Part shown: one piece after another, positions 1 through 11,411 of the stretch
Layout: each line of letters begins with the position of its first letter
Numbering within the stretch: the stretch's first letter is position 1
Source: Toxorhynchites rutilus septentrionalis
Taxonomy: Eukaryota > Arthropoda > Insecta > Diptera > Culicidae
Assembly: GCF_029784135.1 (NCBI RefSeq)
Contig: NC_073746.1
Coordinates: forward strand, 151,748,556-151,812,555
Length of the DNA: 64,000 nt
Reading direction: 5' to 3'
Program-made: the position numbers and the translations under genes
The notes under the pieces: model-generated
Told to the model about the DNA's origin: nothing
The model's database searches: none
The model's input: only the letters and a program-made list of their open reading frames with translations

Positions 1-59
1 TCCGAAAATCTTAGACAGAGCTAAATATACTTTTATTTAAGCACTTGCTTTTTATCAAA

Positions 60-375
60 ATAGAATCGAGGAGAGTTATCTTTGGGAAACCTGAGGAGGT
101 AACCGAGAGAACTCTAAAAACAATCGGACCGGTGATCTATTCCGTTGATCTTCATCTCGTACGTTATAGAACTCCAATTGCGAAGTTATCTTTGGGAAAT
201 CTGTGAAGGTAGCCAAAAGAATACCCGTGACACTAAAAAAATCGGAAATATATATTTTAATCCATTGCACTATTCTTTATCGAGCTCCTACCGCGATAGC
301 GGAGAGTTAACTTTCGGAAACCTGAAAAGGTAGCCGTGAAAATTCCTGTAGAGCTGATAAGACCGGAAACATATC
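60..375. repeat. Z repeat, three tandem units of about 116 bp
   Basis: Three imperfect tandem units start near 69, 183 and 301. Each carries a core like GAGAGTTATCTTTGGGAAAC, a GGTAACCGAGAGAACTC-like stretch and then an ATCGGACCGG-like stretch. The same unit recurs at 18240-18327 and 21838-21965, where one unit is split by a mariner. No coding capacity is seen. The family is not recognised. Confidence 0.7.
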
Positions 376-377
376 TA

Positions 378-2314
378 TACAGCCATTCCATGCCAAACCG
401 ATATAGTGGTTCTCAGATTTTCGTCAAAAGTGGTAATTTTGTTCTTTATCGCAAAACATTAGACCCGTATTCTTTAATTTTTTATTGGCGTGCCCATTTC
501 TATTTTAGAGTTGTCCAAAAAACCAACTTTTTACTCTTTTTTTTTTTCCAAAAATGACTTTATTCAAAATTCATAACTTTTGAATTACTAAACCGATTCA
601 GATGAAAACCCTGAAAACACCTGCGAAAAATTTGAATTCTGCTCTCGTTTTTATTGATTGTATTCGTTTTTTATTGTTTTCATAGTCTCGGGACTTAAGG
701 CGCTATGTTTTTTTTTTATATTTTTAGGAAAAGCTGAGGATTTTTCACATAACATATGTAGAAACCAGAGAGACGTTTTTTTTTAGTTTTTAAGTTATGA
801 TTTTTCAAAGTTAGCCGATGGTTCGAAAAATTATTTTTTTCTTTTTTTCAAAAAATGACTGTTCGTAAATTTATTACTTTTGAACTACTGGACCGATTCA
901 GATGGTCGATATATCAAATTAAAGCCAATTAGCTATGACACATTTGCCAATTAATTGCATTCTAGTCGCACACATCTAGTTTAGTCGCATAGAATTATTG
1001 AACAAAGACTGAAAACATGTTAACTTTGAAAAATAATAACTTAAAAACGAAAAATAACACATCTCTGATTTTTGGATATGTTATGTAAAAGAACATCTGC
1101 TTACAAGAAAATATATAAAAAATATAGCATCCTTGGTCTCGAAACCATGTAAGCTATAAAAACACTAATACAATAAATAATTACGAAATCAAAATCCATT
1201 TTTTTCGCAAGTCTAATATTTTTCAAAAAAAAAAACTATCTGATTGGTTTTAATTTTATGTGTCGATCATCTGAATCGGTCCAGTAGATCAAAAGTTGTG
1301 AATTTCTGTGGAAAAATTGGAAAAATTGATTTTTCGAACAATCGGTAAATTTTGAAAATAATAACTCAAAAACGAGAAAAAACGCCTCTCTGGTTTCGAC
1401 ACATGTTATGTAAAAAATTCTCAGCTTTTCAGAAAAAATATAAAAAAAATATGGCGCCCTTGGTCCCGAGACAATGAAAACAATAAAAAACGAATACAAT
1501 CAATAATAACGAGAACAGAATTCGAATTCTCTGCAGATGCAGTATTTTTTCAAAAAAAAAAAGGTGATTGGCTTTAATGTGATATGTCGATCATCTGAAT
1601 CGGTCTAGTAGTTCAAAAGTTATAAATTTTTGAAAGAAGTCATTTTTGGAAAAAGGAGGAAAAAGTTGATTTTTCGGACAACCATAAAATGGAAATGGTC
1701 ATCCTACTGAAAAAATAAAAAAAAATACGGGTCTATTGCCACCAACATTTTACGCTAGCCGAGCAGTAGGAACTATATTGCCACCATTTTTTTCAATGTT
1801 TTTGATTGTTTTGCCTATTGAAAAAATTTTTTTGTGTGTTTTCTCAAAATAACTCAAAAACGAGAAAAAACGCCTCTCTGGTTTCGACACATGTTATGTA
1901 AAAAATCCTCAGCTTTTCAGAAAAAATATAAATAAAAATATGGCGCCCTTGGTCCCGAGACAATGAAAACAATAAAAAACGAATACAATCAATAATAACG
2001 AGAACAGAATTCGAATTCTCTGCAGATGTAGTATTTTTTCAAAAAAAAAAAAAGACCAGGTGATTGGCTTTAATTTGATATGTCGATCATCTGAATCGGT
2101 CTAGTAGTTCAAAAGTTATGAATTTTTGAAAGAAGTCATTTTTGGAAAAAAGGAGGAAAAAGTTGATTTTTCGGACAACCATAAAATGGAAATGGTCACC
2201 CTACTGAAAAAAAATATAAAAATACGGGTCTAATGTTTTGCGATAAAGAACAAAACTACCACTTTACACGAAAATTTGAGAACCACTATGTCGGTTTGGC
2301 ATGGAATGGCTGTA
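378..2314. mobile_element. R foldback element with ~95-bp terminal inverted repeats
   Basis: Positions 378-471 and 2221-2314 are inverted copies of each other with only a few mismatches. Both ends read TACAGCCATTCCATGCC inward and both are flanked by TA (376-377 and 2315-2316), so a TA-target transposon is likely. The interior is itself arranged in inverted arms: 480-900 is antisense to 1358-1740 and 1846-2228. Those last two segments are direct copies about 487 bp apart. Phrases such as CTGAATCGGTCTAGTAGTTC recur. No transposase is present, so the element is non-autonomous. Partial copies lie at 23.9, 25.4 and 26.9 kb. Confidence 0.7.
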
Positions 2315-2317
2315 TAT

Positions 2318-2790
2318 ACAGGGCGAACTCGATTATATACAGTCTCCGATTTCTTTTCAGTGTATATAATCGAATCCTGTATATAATCCAGTCAAAAAAC
2401 TTTTTTTTTAAATTCGTTTTTTATGCATATATTTTTGGTTTTTCGAATATAAAAGAATAATTTTATTTTTCATCATCCCCTTAAAGTTAGAAAACACCTT
2501 TCTCACATGAAAAAAAAAAATATCCAGAATCTCTCACGAGGTGATAGACGATCATATTTTATGAAAAAAAATCCTTCAACGCATATGTTCGAATTTCAAT
2601 AATGACTTAGTTTTAGAATTTTTTTTTGTTTCCTACTCTGGTGCCTCAAACTGGTTCTATGTTGAAAAGTACGCTATGTTTTCTGTTGGTTCCATTCGAA
2701 GGTTGCGGAAAGTACAGGATATAATGGTGAAACAACTAAAATAGTAGATTTAAGTAACATTATGAAAGTGAAAGTAATTTTTAATTTGTT
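2318..2790 (-). repeat. terminal-hairpin repeat, copy 1
   Basis: This stretch is homologous, in inverse orientation, to 40830-41320. The end near 2325-2400 contains two inverted runs of a TCGATTATATACAG-like sequence about 36 bp apart, a potential hairpin. The rest is AT-rich with no open frame. It is an unrecognised non-autonomous element lying directly against the foldback element. Confidence 0.6.
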
Positions 2791-3134
2791 AAGGGAGCGG
2801 ACCCAATTATGGAACTCGATCTCTATTTTGAGTATTACTAAGCTCGTAATTAAGTTAGTAACCCGTCCAAATTTTTGATCTGTAGATAAAATTCCACAGT
2901 TTGACCCCCTAAAATCACTACCGCCTATCTTTAATAGTTTTCTAAAAAAAATTATTTTTGTAAAAACCTCGCTTTCATTTCAAATTTCATAAAAAATGGT
3001 CCCCAAATGTGGAACTTTTTTTACATCAAAAAATCATTGAAATACTCAGAAAAAAGGCTTTCCATTTCTAGTAAGTAACTCACTAAACTTTCGTTCAAGC
3101 TTCGTATTGGCGGTCAAACCTTGCACATGTAATC
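2791..3134. other. gene-free stretch
   Basis: AT-rich sequence between the terminal-hairpin repeat and DD37E copy 1. No open frame, repeat partner in this window or RNA structure was recognised. Confidence 0.5.
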
Positions 3135-3136
3135 TA

Positions 3137-4436
3137 AAGGGTGTGTCACATCAAATTGCATCACGGAAAAAACGCTGTAGAAATTTAATTTTTAGGAATT
3201 ATATCTTCAGCTCTCGCTTATAATCAGATAAGAGTGTATAGATCACGTTGACCATGCTTCACTGTCAATTTTTCGTAAATTTGGAAAAATGTCGTCGAAC
3301 GAAAAAGAGCGTCGTAAATTAATCCTGCGCACTCATTTCGAGAATCCGGAGTTGTCACATCGGGACATCGGTAAGATGCTGGGAATCGTCCAATCCACGG
3401 TCAGCAGAGTACTAAAACGATACTTCGAGAACCTAACCATCGACCGGAAGGTGAAGAAAGGCAAAAATGGATGCTCCGTCAGTGAAAAAAATCACAAGCG
3501 CGTAGTTAAGCAGTTTAGACGTGATCCGAGAAGTTCGGTCCGGGATGTCGCCAATAAGCTGAATTTGTCAAGTTCATTCGTCCAGCGGACCAAGCAGCGG
3601 GAGGGCCTGCGTACATACAAGGTTCAGAAGGCTCCTAACCGCGACGAAAGGCAAACCTACCATGTCGCCGCGAAAGACGCGAGCCCGGAAGCTGTACACC
3701 GAAATGCTGACGAAGCCGCCTGGTAATGGACGACGAAACCTACGTCAAAGCGGACTTTCGTCAGCTGCCGGGCCTGTTGTTCTTCTCCGCAGAGGACAAA
3801 TTCAGCGTTCCGGAGGAGATTCGTAAGCAGAAACTATCCAAGTTTGCCAAAAAGTACATGGTGTGGCAAGCGATCTGCTCTTGCGGAAAGCGGAGCGCCC
3901 CCTTCGTGATGACCGGCACGGTAAACGGGCAGGTTTACCTTAAGGAGTGCCTACAGAAGCGCTTATTACCACTATTGAATCAGCACGAGGGCCCGACCAT
4001 CTTCTGGCCGGATCTCGCTTCGTGCCACTATTCAAAGGACTGGTTGGAGTGGTACGAAGCCAACGGGGTCACCTTCGTGCCAAAGGAAATGAACCCGCCC
4101 AACGCGCCGGAGCTTCGCCCAATAGAGAAATATTGGGCGATTATGAAGCAGGCCCTGCGGAAGAACCCAAAAGTTGTCAAATCGGAGGCGGACTTCAAGA
4201 GAAAATGGATTTCTGTTCAAAAAAAACTACAACCTGACGTTGTACAGAACCTTATGGACGGGGTAAAGAGGAAGGTGCGAGCACACGGGCTTGGGCTCGA
4301 AGTATGAATAAAAAGAAAATGCCAAAAGTTGTTTAATAGTTTTTATTTTACTGTCTAAAATTTTCAAAAGGATCGGTCTACTGGGCGAATTTCTACAGCG
4401 TTTTTTCCGTGATGCAATTTGATGTGACACACCCTT
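3137..4436 (+). mobile_element. DD37E Tc1/mariner-type transposon, copy 1 (1300 bp)
   Basis: The ends are inverted repeats of about 50 bp starting AAGGGTGTGTCACATCAAAT. The element is flanked by the TA target duplication at 3135-3136 and 4437-4438. It holds one broken transposase gene. The sequence is nearly identical to copies at 56910-58207 and 62544-63833, so all three belong to one recently active family. Confidence 0.95.
3289..4307 (+). pseudogene. DD37E transposase, frameshifted
   Basis: The first open frame (3289-3726, 145 codons) carries the two N-terminal helix-turn-helix segments for inverted-repeat binding. The second (3726-4307, 193 codons) carries the catalytic half from MDDETY to the end. 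Compared with the intact copy, bases around 3657-3680 are replaced by a longer unrelated stretch (+7 bp) and 5 bp are missing near 3720. The net change shifts the frame between the two domains. The second-half reading frame is otherwise intact, including WPDLAS and RPIEKYW, but no full-length protein can be made. Confidence 0.93.
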
Positions 4437-4439
4437 TAT

Positions 4440-4710
4440 CAAAATATTTTCCTGTAGTAAAATAACCAAATGAATGCTGATGGATAAGGTTAATTAAATT
4501 TTCTATTGACTTGTTCGATAAAACACTGCATGATTCTACAAAATTTTTGAAAAAACAGAAAAATCGTTTTTTTTTCTTTCCAGTATTGTTATCCACTACA
4601 CCTACACACACAAAAATAGAATCATTCAAGTATCGCACTTGAAACTTCAAATAAAGCTTTAAAATAATGTATATCCCATCTGCACGCGTTGGTTTTTCAC
4701 AAAGTTACAG
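4440..4710 (-). repeat. dispersed repeat Y, fragment
   Basis: It contains CCACTACACCTACACA and a CACAAAGTTACAGCAT-like stretch. Both recur at 39575-39850 in the same orientation. The inverse phrase (TGTAGGTGTAGTGAACAACA) starts the copies near 38270 and 44790. No coding potential; the family is not recognised. Confidence 0.5.
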
Positions 4711-5391
4711 CATTTCTAGAATCACTTCAAAACTTCGACTTCGCGCTTCGTTCACATAATTTTTGTCGTGTGTAGAATCAACGACATAGTATTGCATACT
4801 ATAAATAAGACTTAGAATCATAGTTTTGTTTAAAAATTATTATCGAAGTATTATTTGAATCCTATTAATACTTTTTCCATGTGACACCGACTATTACCAT
4901 AATAGGTACACATTTTACGAAACTCCAGGAACACTATTACCATAATGGGTACATATAAGTTACATTTTCAAAGATGTTTTTATACAATTTAGTCAGTTAA
5001 TCATCGAAATATCAGTGAGAATCTTTAAAAACAGAGTTCAAACTGCTAGAAAAAGTATACTTTTGTATACTTTTAAACTAAAATAGAGCAAAAAAATTGG
5101 TGACATATCTCCTCCATATTTGGGTCACTTACCCTATATAGAATTGATTGATTAGCCATAAAATAAAATACCATGTAATGCTTTCCATATTCAATAGACT
5201 GAATATAGAACAAACGGATGCAACCCCAATATATGAATTATGGTGGCAATAATTCATATTCCCTTTGCTTATCTCAGATTAACATTTTATCCAGATTAAC
5301 AATGTGTCAGAAATAGGCCAATATGAACCGATAACTTCGATAAGTGAGCATCTAACACACACACACACACGGCTGGAGTCTATTGAAACCG
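4711..5391. other. gene-free stretch upstream of the channel gene
   Basis: AT-rich sequence with a duplicated phrase (CACTATTACCATAAT-like, near 4890 and 4930) and a short CA run at 5357-5370. It is the likely upstream regulatory region of the DEG/ENaC gene, but no specific binding site can be named. Confidence 0.4.
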
Positions 5392-5399
5392 TATAAATA
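5392..5399 (+). promoter_or_regulatory. TATA box of the channel gene
   Basis: TATAAATA lies 18 bp before the first in-frame ATG (5410) and 105 bp before the second (5497). A TATA box usually sits about 30 bp upstream of the start of transcription. That would put the transcript start near 5422 or later, with a TCAGT initiator-like motif at 5441, and so favours translation from the ATG at 5497. Confidence 0.5.
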
Positions 5400-5409
5400 G
5401 TTACTATGC

Positions 5410-7124
5410 ATGCACCATCATCGTAATCCAGCCGTGCGGTTCAGTGAAAGGAAGTGGATTTCCGGAGTCAAACATGAACTGGTTCGCAGTGCAAAAATGG
5501 TTCGCGAGAAACTGAATCAAAAGTTCAGATACCTTTTGAACTTTCTTTTTGAAGATCCCAAAAAATTCGTGCGAATCGTGGTGCTCAGTGTTTGTTGTGT
5601 AGTTGTTATTTTTCAGGTGATGTGTTTTTTTTACAAATTATAGATCGGAAATTTGATCACATTGATCATCTATCACACAGCTAACGGAATGCTTTCGAAA
5701 ATTAATCAGACCTCCCGTCAGTACCCACTTTCGGTTCGAACTGAACGATACGATGGTTTATCCGGCGATCACTCTGTGTCGGGATCCTCCGTATAAATAT
5801 GAAGTGCTGCGTCGGTTCAATCTAACGCTTCATCCGAAATACGCTAACGCTTTCGACATGTTCAACTTCAACGAAAGCTCTCTCGAAGAACTGTTCCGAG
5901 AGGCGACCTACAATGAGGACGAATTTTTCATAGCTTACGCGCTGAATCAAGATCCTGAAAGTGAGAAAATATGTCCATATCAAGTTCCATATTCACATGT
6001 TGCACACATGGCTAATTACAGATATCAAAACGACGCCAAATATGCATCTAAATTTGGGAAATTGTTTCACATTGGACCCCCTAGTGACGACATCACATAC
6101 TTGGCGCGATGCAGGATACTCTATCTTCTTACAGCATGATTCAGACGACGATTATAGCGATCAGCTGGAGGATGTCCCCGGCTGGCATGTTTTCATTCAC
6201 GATCGAGCGGAAGGATTTGCGGGTAGTAGTAATCATAGTAAATAAATGTGATCCAACGAAATTTTCATTCAAAAATCATGATCACGTTTATTTATGAACC
6301 AGATTGTTCCTCCTGCTTGCCATAAATGTGTTGTGATGGCATGCATACTCACTAGGCGCATGTTTTGAGATCATTTATATCATTCACAGAAAATCGCGCG
6401 CAATCTTCGGGTCGTGTTGAATACCTCTTTCTGGAAGTGAACGAACAGATTGAGGTTAAGATGACGGCTCAGCATTTGCACATGCTTCCGAGCGAGAACC
6501 TCTGCACCACCGTGCTGGAAATGAGCTCTACTAGGGTAATTCTGGGATCAATTCTTATTCATGCGACCATTTCAATATATGAAATTTGGATAGTGCAGTG
6601 AACTGTGTCACTGGCGCCATGTGGTCAACATTGCTGGCTGTACTGGCCCTTGGATGCCCGACATTGAGCAACGGACGTGTTCTACAAGCAACGAAACGCA
6701 ACAACTGATCAAACACTATCAATTGTTGGAGAGTTTGGACAGTTCCGTGTGTGGCTGTTACCAGCCCTGTACGGCGGTCATCTACACGACATTCGTTATG
6801 AACCGCAAGCGGTTCAACATCAGCGTGCCCGCTGGGCACATATGGCTTTACTACACTTCGAAGATGGTTACGGTACACGGTGTTGTTTCCTCTATGTGAC
6901 ATATTCTAAAATTAACACACTTACAGTTCGTTGAAGAGTTCCATGGGTACGATTTGGCTCAATTTGTAGCTGATATGGGAGGATCGCTGGGTTTTCTGCT
7001 GGGATTGTCCGTTCTTGGATTGATTGGCTTGATTGGAAAGATTACCGAGATACTGTGCCTTCGGAACTTGATACCTGAGGAAGAAATCACAGAGAAACAA
7101 TGCGAGGCAAAAAATTCTCAGTGA
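5410..7124 (+). CDS. DEG/ENaC (pickpocket-type) sodium channel subunit
   Basis: Six exons join in frame: 5410-5616, 5681-5960, 6022-6222, 6390-6535, 6594-6872 and 6927-7124. All introns (54-167 bp) have GT/AG ends, and the product is 436 residues. The first membrane segment is at about 53-69. It is followed by the post-M1 block (FRFELND, YPAITLCRD), an LGNCFTLDP block, a VEYLFLEVNEQIEVKMTAQ block and a cysteine-rich region (CGCYQPC). The second membrane segment is at about 389-408, with GGSLGFLLGLS. This is the layout of trimeric, amiloride-sensitive-type cation channels that act in mechanosensation, chemosensation or epithelial salt transport. Oddities: the N-terminus is short, especially if translation starts at 5497 (AAAATGG context, 407 residues), and the acidic residue usual after the pore GxS is replaced by glycine. 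The gene is complete and undisturbed by transposons. Confidence 0.93.
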
Positions 7125-7160
7125 TAAATTATATAAAAAAAGTTATGTAAATGTTTTTTG

Positions 7161-7166
7161 AATAAA
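7161..7166 (+). terminator. polyadenylation signal of the channel gene
   Basis: AATAAA lies 36 bp after the TGA stop at 7122-7124, at a sensible distance for a short 3' UTR. Confidence 0.6.
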
Positions 7167-7871
7167 GAAAATATAAACTAGAATGTATTTTCAAATCAAA
7201 GTCAATTAACGAAGCATTGTTTTCCATATCAAACTGAGATTGGTGTTAAAGAGTATATACTTATTCTACTGTTCGAAGATTTATCTTTTCAAAGTACCGT
7301 TCTGAATCATATTTCGAACGCATATGATGCAGAAAACAGATCTAAACTTTTTGCACAGGTATTATTTGGTTGGTATTTTTAATAAATTAGTTCAATATGC
7401 TTTTAAGCTTTCTACTTTGGTACCTTTTTGATTGAAAACATAACACAATTATCGAAAAAAATGCTTTTCAAATGAAGCGAATAAGAATCAAACTTCGGAC
7501 ATTATTTAGAAAAAAATCAAATGTCGGACAGATTGAATTCAAATTTCGGACACTTTATTTTGTAATTTTTTGGACGAAAATTACATTACACTTGATTATA
7601 TTTTATAGTCAACTGCGAAACACTTACCAAGCAATCACAGTAATCTGTTAACGATGATGAGAACTGATAAAACACGGGAGAAATGTAAATATTGATGAAC
7701 GGGTAAATTCTACGTGCTCACGCTAAGTAATCGTCAAACACAAACGATAGTGAGTAGTGTTGATAGATTTTTGCCGATTATGTTATTATTCAAATGTAGT
7801 TCTCATATGAAATGATAGTGAAACCAAGGGATTACTCTAAAGAAGCAATTGTGATATTAATTTTATAGTTA

Positions 7872-8600
7872 CACGAGGGTCACTATTTATATTTCGGGAA
7901 TTGGCAACACTGATGTCATGTGAGTCCTTCTGACGGTTCCATCGTAAAGTTTGACATTTTTGATGATATACGTACTCAGAACATTTTGTCATACGGACGC
8001 TATTTGTTTATTTTATATTTAGTTGAAAGTTTGGTCTCGGCAAAAAAATGGAACTGAATCGTGAACATTTTCGTGCGATAATTTTTACGACTTTCGACGT
8101 TGATTATCACAACAAGAGTGCGTCAATCAACTTAATTTGACTTTTGGCGATGAAGCTCCATCAAAAACCACTGTGTATCGCTGGTATAGTGAATTCAATC
8201 GTGGTCGTAGTTCGCTTTCCGACGAGTTTCGTGAAGGTCGTCCAAAATCGACTGTAGTGCCAGAAAACATCGATGCTGTGCACGAAATGATTAAGCAAGA
8301 TCGTCATGTAACCTATTGTGAGATTGAGGCATCCCTAAGCATTAGTTCCACCAGCATATATGCGATTTTACATGAACACTTAGTTGTGCGAAAATTATGT
8401 TCACGTTGGATCCCACATAATTTGACAATCGCTAAAAAAAAGGCTCGTGTCGATTGGAATAAATTCTTTGAAAATTAGTTTAAGCGCATGCAAAAGTGTA
8501 TCGATCATCGTGGCGAGTACTTTGAAAAACATTAAAAATATATTCGCAGCTTAACTATTTGTTTTTGTTCCTATTCCCGAAATATAAATAGTGACCCTCG
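7872..8600 (+). mobile_element. internally deleted mariner (DD34D type)
   Basis: Inverted ends contain ACGAGGGTCACTATTTATAT on the left and its inverse on the right. The element is about 730 bp against the usual 1.3 kb, because the middle of the transposase including the catalytic domain is missing. It is inserted in the outer element 7297-8682. Confidence 0.85.
8048..8535 (+). pseudogene. mariner transposase, deleted and broken
   Basis: The start (MELNREHFRAI) at 8048 is followed by a frameshift near 8135. A frame then runs 8137-8478 with the helix-turn-helix part (SKTTVYRWYSEFNRG, VTYCEIEASLSIS). It jumps from ARVDW directly to FFEN, a TAG stop in place of an expected tryptophan, and the family's C-terminal end (FKRMQKCIDHRGEYFEKH). 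The catalytic D,D,D region is gone, so the gene is dead. Confidence 0.9.
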
Positions 8601-8689
8601 TATCATCAGTGCATTAAGCATTTCAAGATATTAGAACAAAGTGTCCGAAATATGATGTTGTCCGAAATATGATTCAGAACGGTAGTTTC

Positions 8690-9330
8690 CTTTAGTTTCA
8701 ATATACTTATTACATCGATTAAAAAGCGATTCAAATGCGTGTGCTGGCTCATTCTGTGAAGATGGCATTCAACGCTTCGATTGAAGCCATTCGAATGGAC
8801 CTATTGTCGTAAAAATGGTCATTTTAATTTTGTTATAATTTTTGGGAGCAGAAATAAATTATAGGGCGCCGAATAAGATAAATAAGACGGATGATTTTGA
8901 ACACAGATACGAATTCGAACCAGGAATGAACGCACGATCAATGACTTGTTACATAGTGGATTATCGTGTAGAGGAGTCCAGCTATCTGTATTGTGATTTG
9001 AGGGTCGAATTCGATGGATTGTGGTCATCAAATGCTTCAAAATTTTTAGATAATATTCTCCAGATACTCAATAAATAATATAATATGGTTGGTAAACGAC
9101 TGTCGAATGTCGAAGCAAACCATCTGTACTTCGTGTACCTGCAGATATTAGCATTTAATATTAACATTTGGATTAATTACCAGTTGGATATTCACTGGAT
9201 TAATTAAGAATTGGATATTATCGCTTGCATTTTTGGTGAACGGAATATGTGTTCCCGGGCGCATAATCATGGCCCATCGGTTCTATTCAGAACCATTAAC
9301 AAGTTTAAATGAGCTGATATTCATGTGTAA
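8690..9330. other. gene-free stretch with one unexplained open frame
   Basis: An open frame of 78 codons at 8842-9078 (plus strand, no ATG at its head) is not recognised and has no splice context I trust. The rest is AT-rich sequence without visible repeat partners. Confidence 0.35.
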
Positions 9331-9479
<149 letters not shown>

Positions 9480-9849
9480 CTCGTGTCACGGTGTTTGTTA
9501 CCGAACTCCTCCGTAACGGCTCGACCGATTTTGATGAAATTATACTCAAAATACTTGGTAGGTATGAGAATAGGTTGTAAACTATATATGATACCGGTAG
9601 AATACCGATAACCATACATTGAATACCGAATAGGGTGGCTCTATGCAGAAAAAAAGATCTGGATATTTTTTTCAAAAATTTGACTTCATTCCATACATAT
9701 AACCTTAAATTTTGACCCCAATTCCCTATTTTTAATTGCGATTTTATTATTTTTGTGTCAAAAATATTCTAATAATTTAACCGTTGTTCGTTTTTTCAAC
9801 AGAACGAATTTTACGAAATTTTTTACATCTATCTACAAATACACAAGCA

Positions 9850-10047
9850 AAATCAATTCATCTAAAGCAGGGAGCATCTCCGACGGGCTGGAAGCCTTTT
9901 TGAATGAGCACAATGAGTTATCGAAATTCTTCAAATCACATTTGCTCGGATTACAAAATGACAATCACGCTATTGCCATCAACCCTGATAAAACATCAGC
10001 TGGAGAGCACGTGTGTAGATCCAAAGCACAGGCGCTGCTGGAATCAT
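9850..10047 (+). pseudogene. Helitron replicase/helicase N-terminal fragment
   Basis: The frame reads SDGLEAFLNEHNELSKFF followed by PDKTSAGEHVCRSKAQ. This fits the Helitron N-terminal pattern of a helix with NEHN, then a basic DKxPxGEHxRRxNAP block. It stops soon after that block. The rolling-circle (HUH) and helicase domains are absent. The matching fragment in the second Helitron is at 52318-52475. Confidence 0.75.
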
Positions 10048-10126
10048 GATAGCATGGTGACACGAGAAATTTAATGCGAAGAAAAAACAATAATCTGGAA
10101 TTCATCGTTGACACACACCGTTCACA

Positions 10127-10325
10127 CGACCCTCGCTATGTTCTTCTTCAATGGCACTAACGTTCCCAAGGTTTGCCTTCTCAACGTAGTACTACTTGCG
10201 TCATTTTTATTAGTAAATAGTTGAGATTTCTACGACGAACAATACGCCTTCAATGTATTCTGGAGCGGAATACGCCTGACTACAGTGCAAGTCAGAAGAG
10301 TTTCTTTAACGAAAAATCTCTTGCA
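10127..10325 (-). mobile_element. SINE-A fragment lacking its tRNA-like head
   Basis: It shares the body CAATGGCACTAACGTTCC and AGTTGAGATTTCTA with the complete SINE at 18351-18626. The (CTT)n tail is on the left, so it points to the minus strand. The tRNA-like promoter part is missing. Confidence 0.75.
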
Positions 10326-11411
10326 TAAATTTTAGACCAACGAGACCCCGTCACCGATACTTAATTCATTATGAACATCATTTCTTATTTTGATTCAATA
10401 TTTATGAACATGCAACGAAACAATGGAAAAAGCGCAATTTTGCATTCTGCTCAAGCTCAAGTCCAATCGAGTTGAGCAAATGTGACAACCTTGCCACGCA
10501 ATTCGACGTAAACAACATTGGTCTCCATGTTCCATTTCTATGAAGCAAAAATAGTAATGGTTTTTCGGGTGGAATAAACACGCAAAATTTAGCATTCAAA
10601 CACATTCAAAACAAATTTAGCATCCAAATGAAATCGAATAATAATTTTCATTGAAAATTTAAACAATTTAGAATTATTTCCGGAATTATGCCGATCAGAT
10701 AGAGAGTAAATTGAACCACAAATACGGATGACTTATTTTGACCATTGTTTCGCGACAAGGCGAACGAATTTAAGAGTGTAAAAGTCGATTTCGATCGAAT
10801 TGTAAAATCCGATCACTCATATGCATATATGAATATTGAGTTCTGCAAATCGGTGAAGGGTAATAAAAACATCCATGAATAAAGGAAGCAATATGGCTGT
10901 GTTTCAAACTTAGATTACCGATGTGAATACTCCTCGATTGAATTACAACGATAAAATAACGCGATTCCAAACAGGCCGATTAATCAGCTCCATTGAAGTT
11001 AGCTGGCGTATCGCTGTTTTCCAATTTATGAACGAGACCAAGCTGTTATAAACTAAGCCATGTTGAAAATCACATGCACGTATTTTTTAACAAGGGGACA
11101 GCAATAAATATTAATTTTCTATATTTCATTTTTTTTCTACTTCACGACAAACTTATATTACTTTTTACAGTTGACGTTTAACTTTTAAGAGATCAAACAT
11201 GTCAGTTACGTTAATGGAATACACCAAGAAACTTCATATAACCTTTCGTTCAAATCATTTAATCGTTTTTTTATCGGTCACATTCGATTTATTTCAAAGA
11301 TCGTTAAAACATTCAAACACACTTACAATACATTAGTGTGTTTTATTCAACATCCAAAATATTCACTAGAAATAATTTATTTGGCAGAACAACGTTTGCC
11401 TGGTCAGCTAG

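Larger units (their letters stand above)
7297..8682. mobile_element. TA-flanked non-autonomous element interrupted by a mariner
   Basis: Inverted ends CCGTTCTGAATCATATTTCG face each other at 7297 and 8682 and are flanked by TA at 7295-7296 and 8683-8684. Short TTCGGACA-type repeats occur just inside both ends. No transposase belongs to this outer element; its own sequence is about 650 bp. The mariner at about 7872-8600 is nested in it and is therefore younger. Confidence 0.75.

Noticed and set aside
6573..6598. Acceptor CAG at 6596-6598 for channel exon 5
   Set aside because: Using it would give a TGA at once in phase 0. The TAG acceptor ending at 6593 keeps the frame (CSELCHW) and the cysteine.
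8842..9078. 78-codon open frame between transposons
   Set aside because: No ATG at its start and no recognisable family; left as unexplained.
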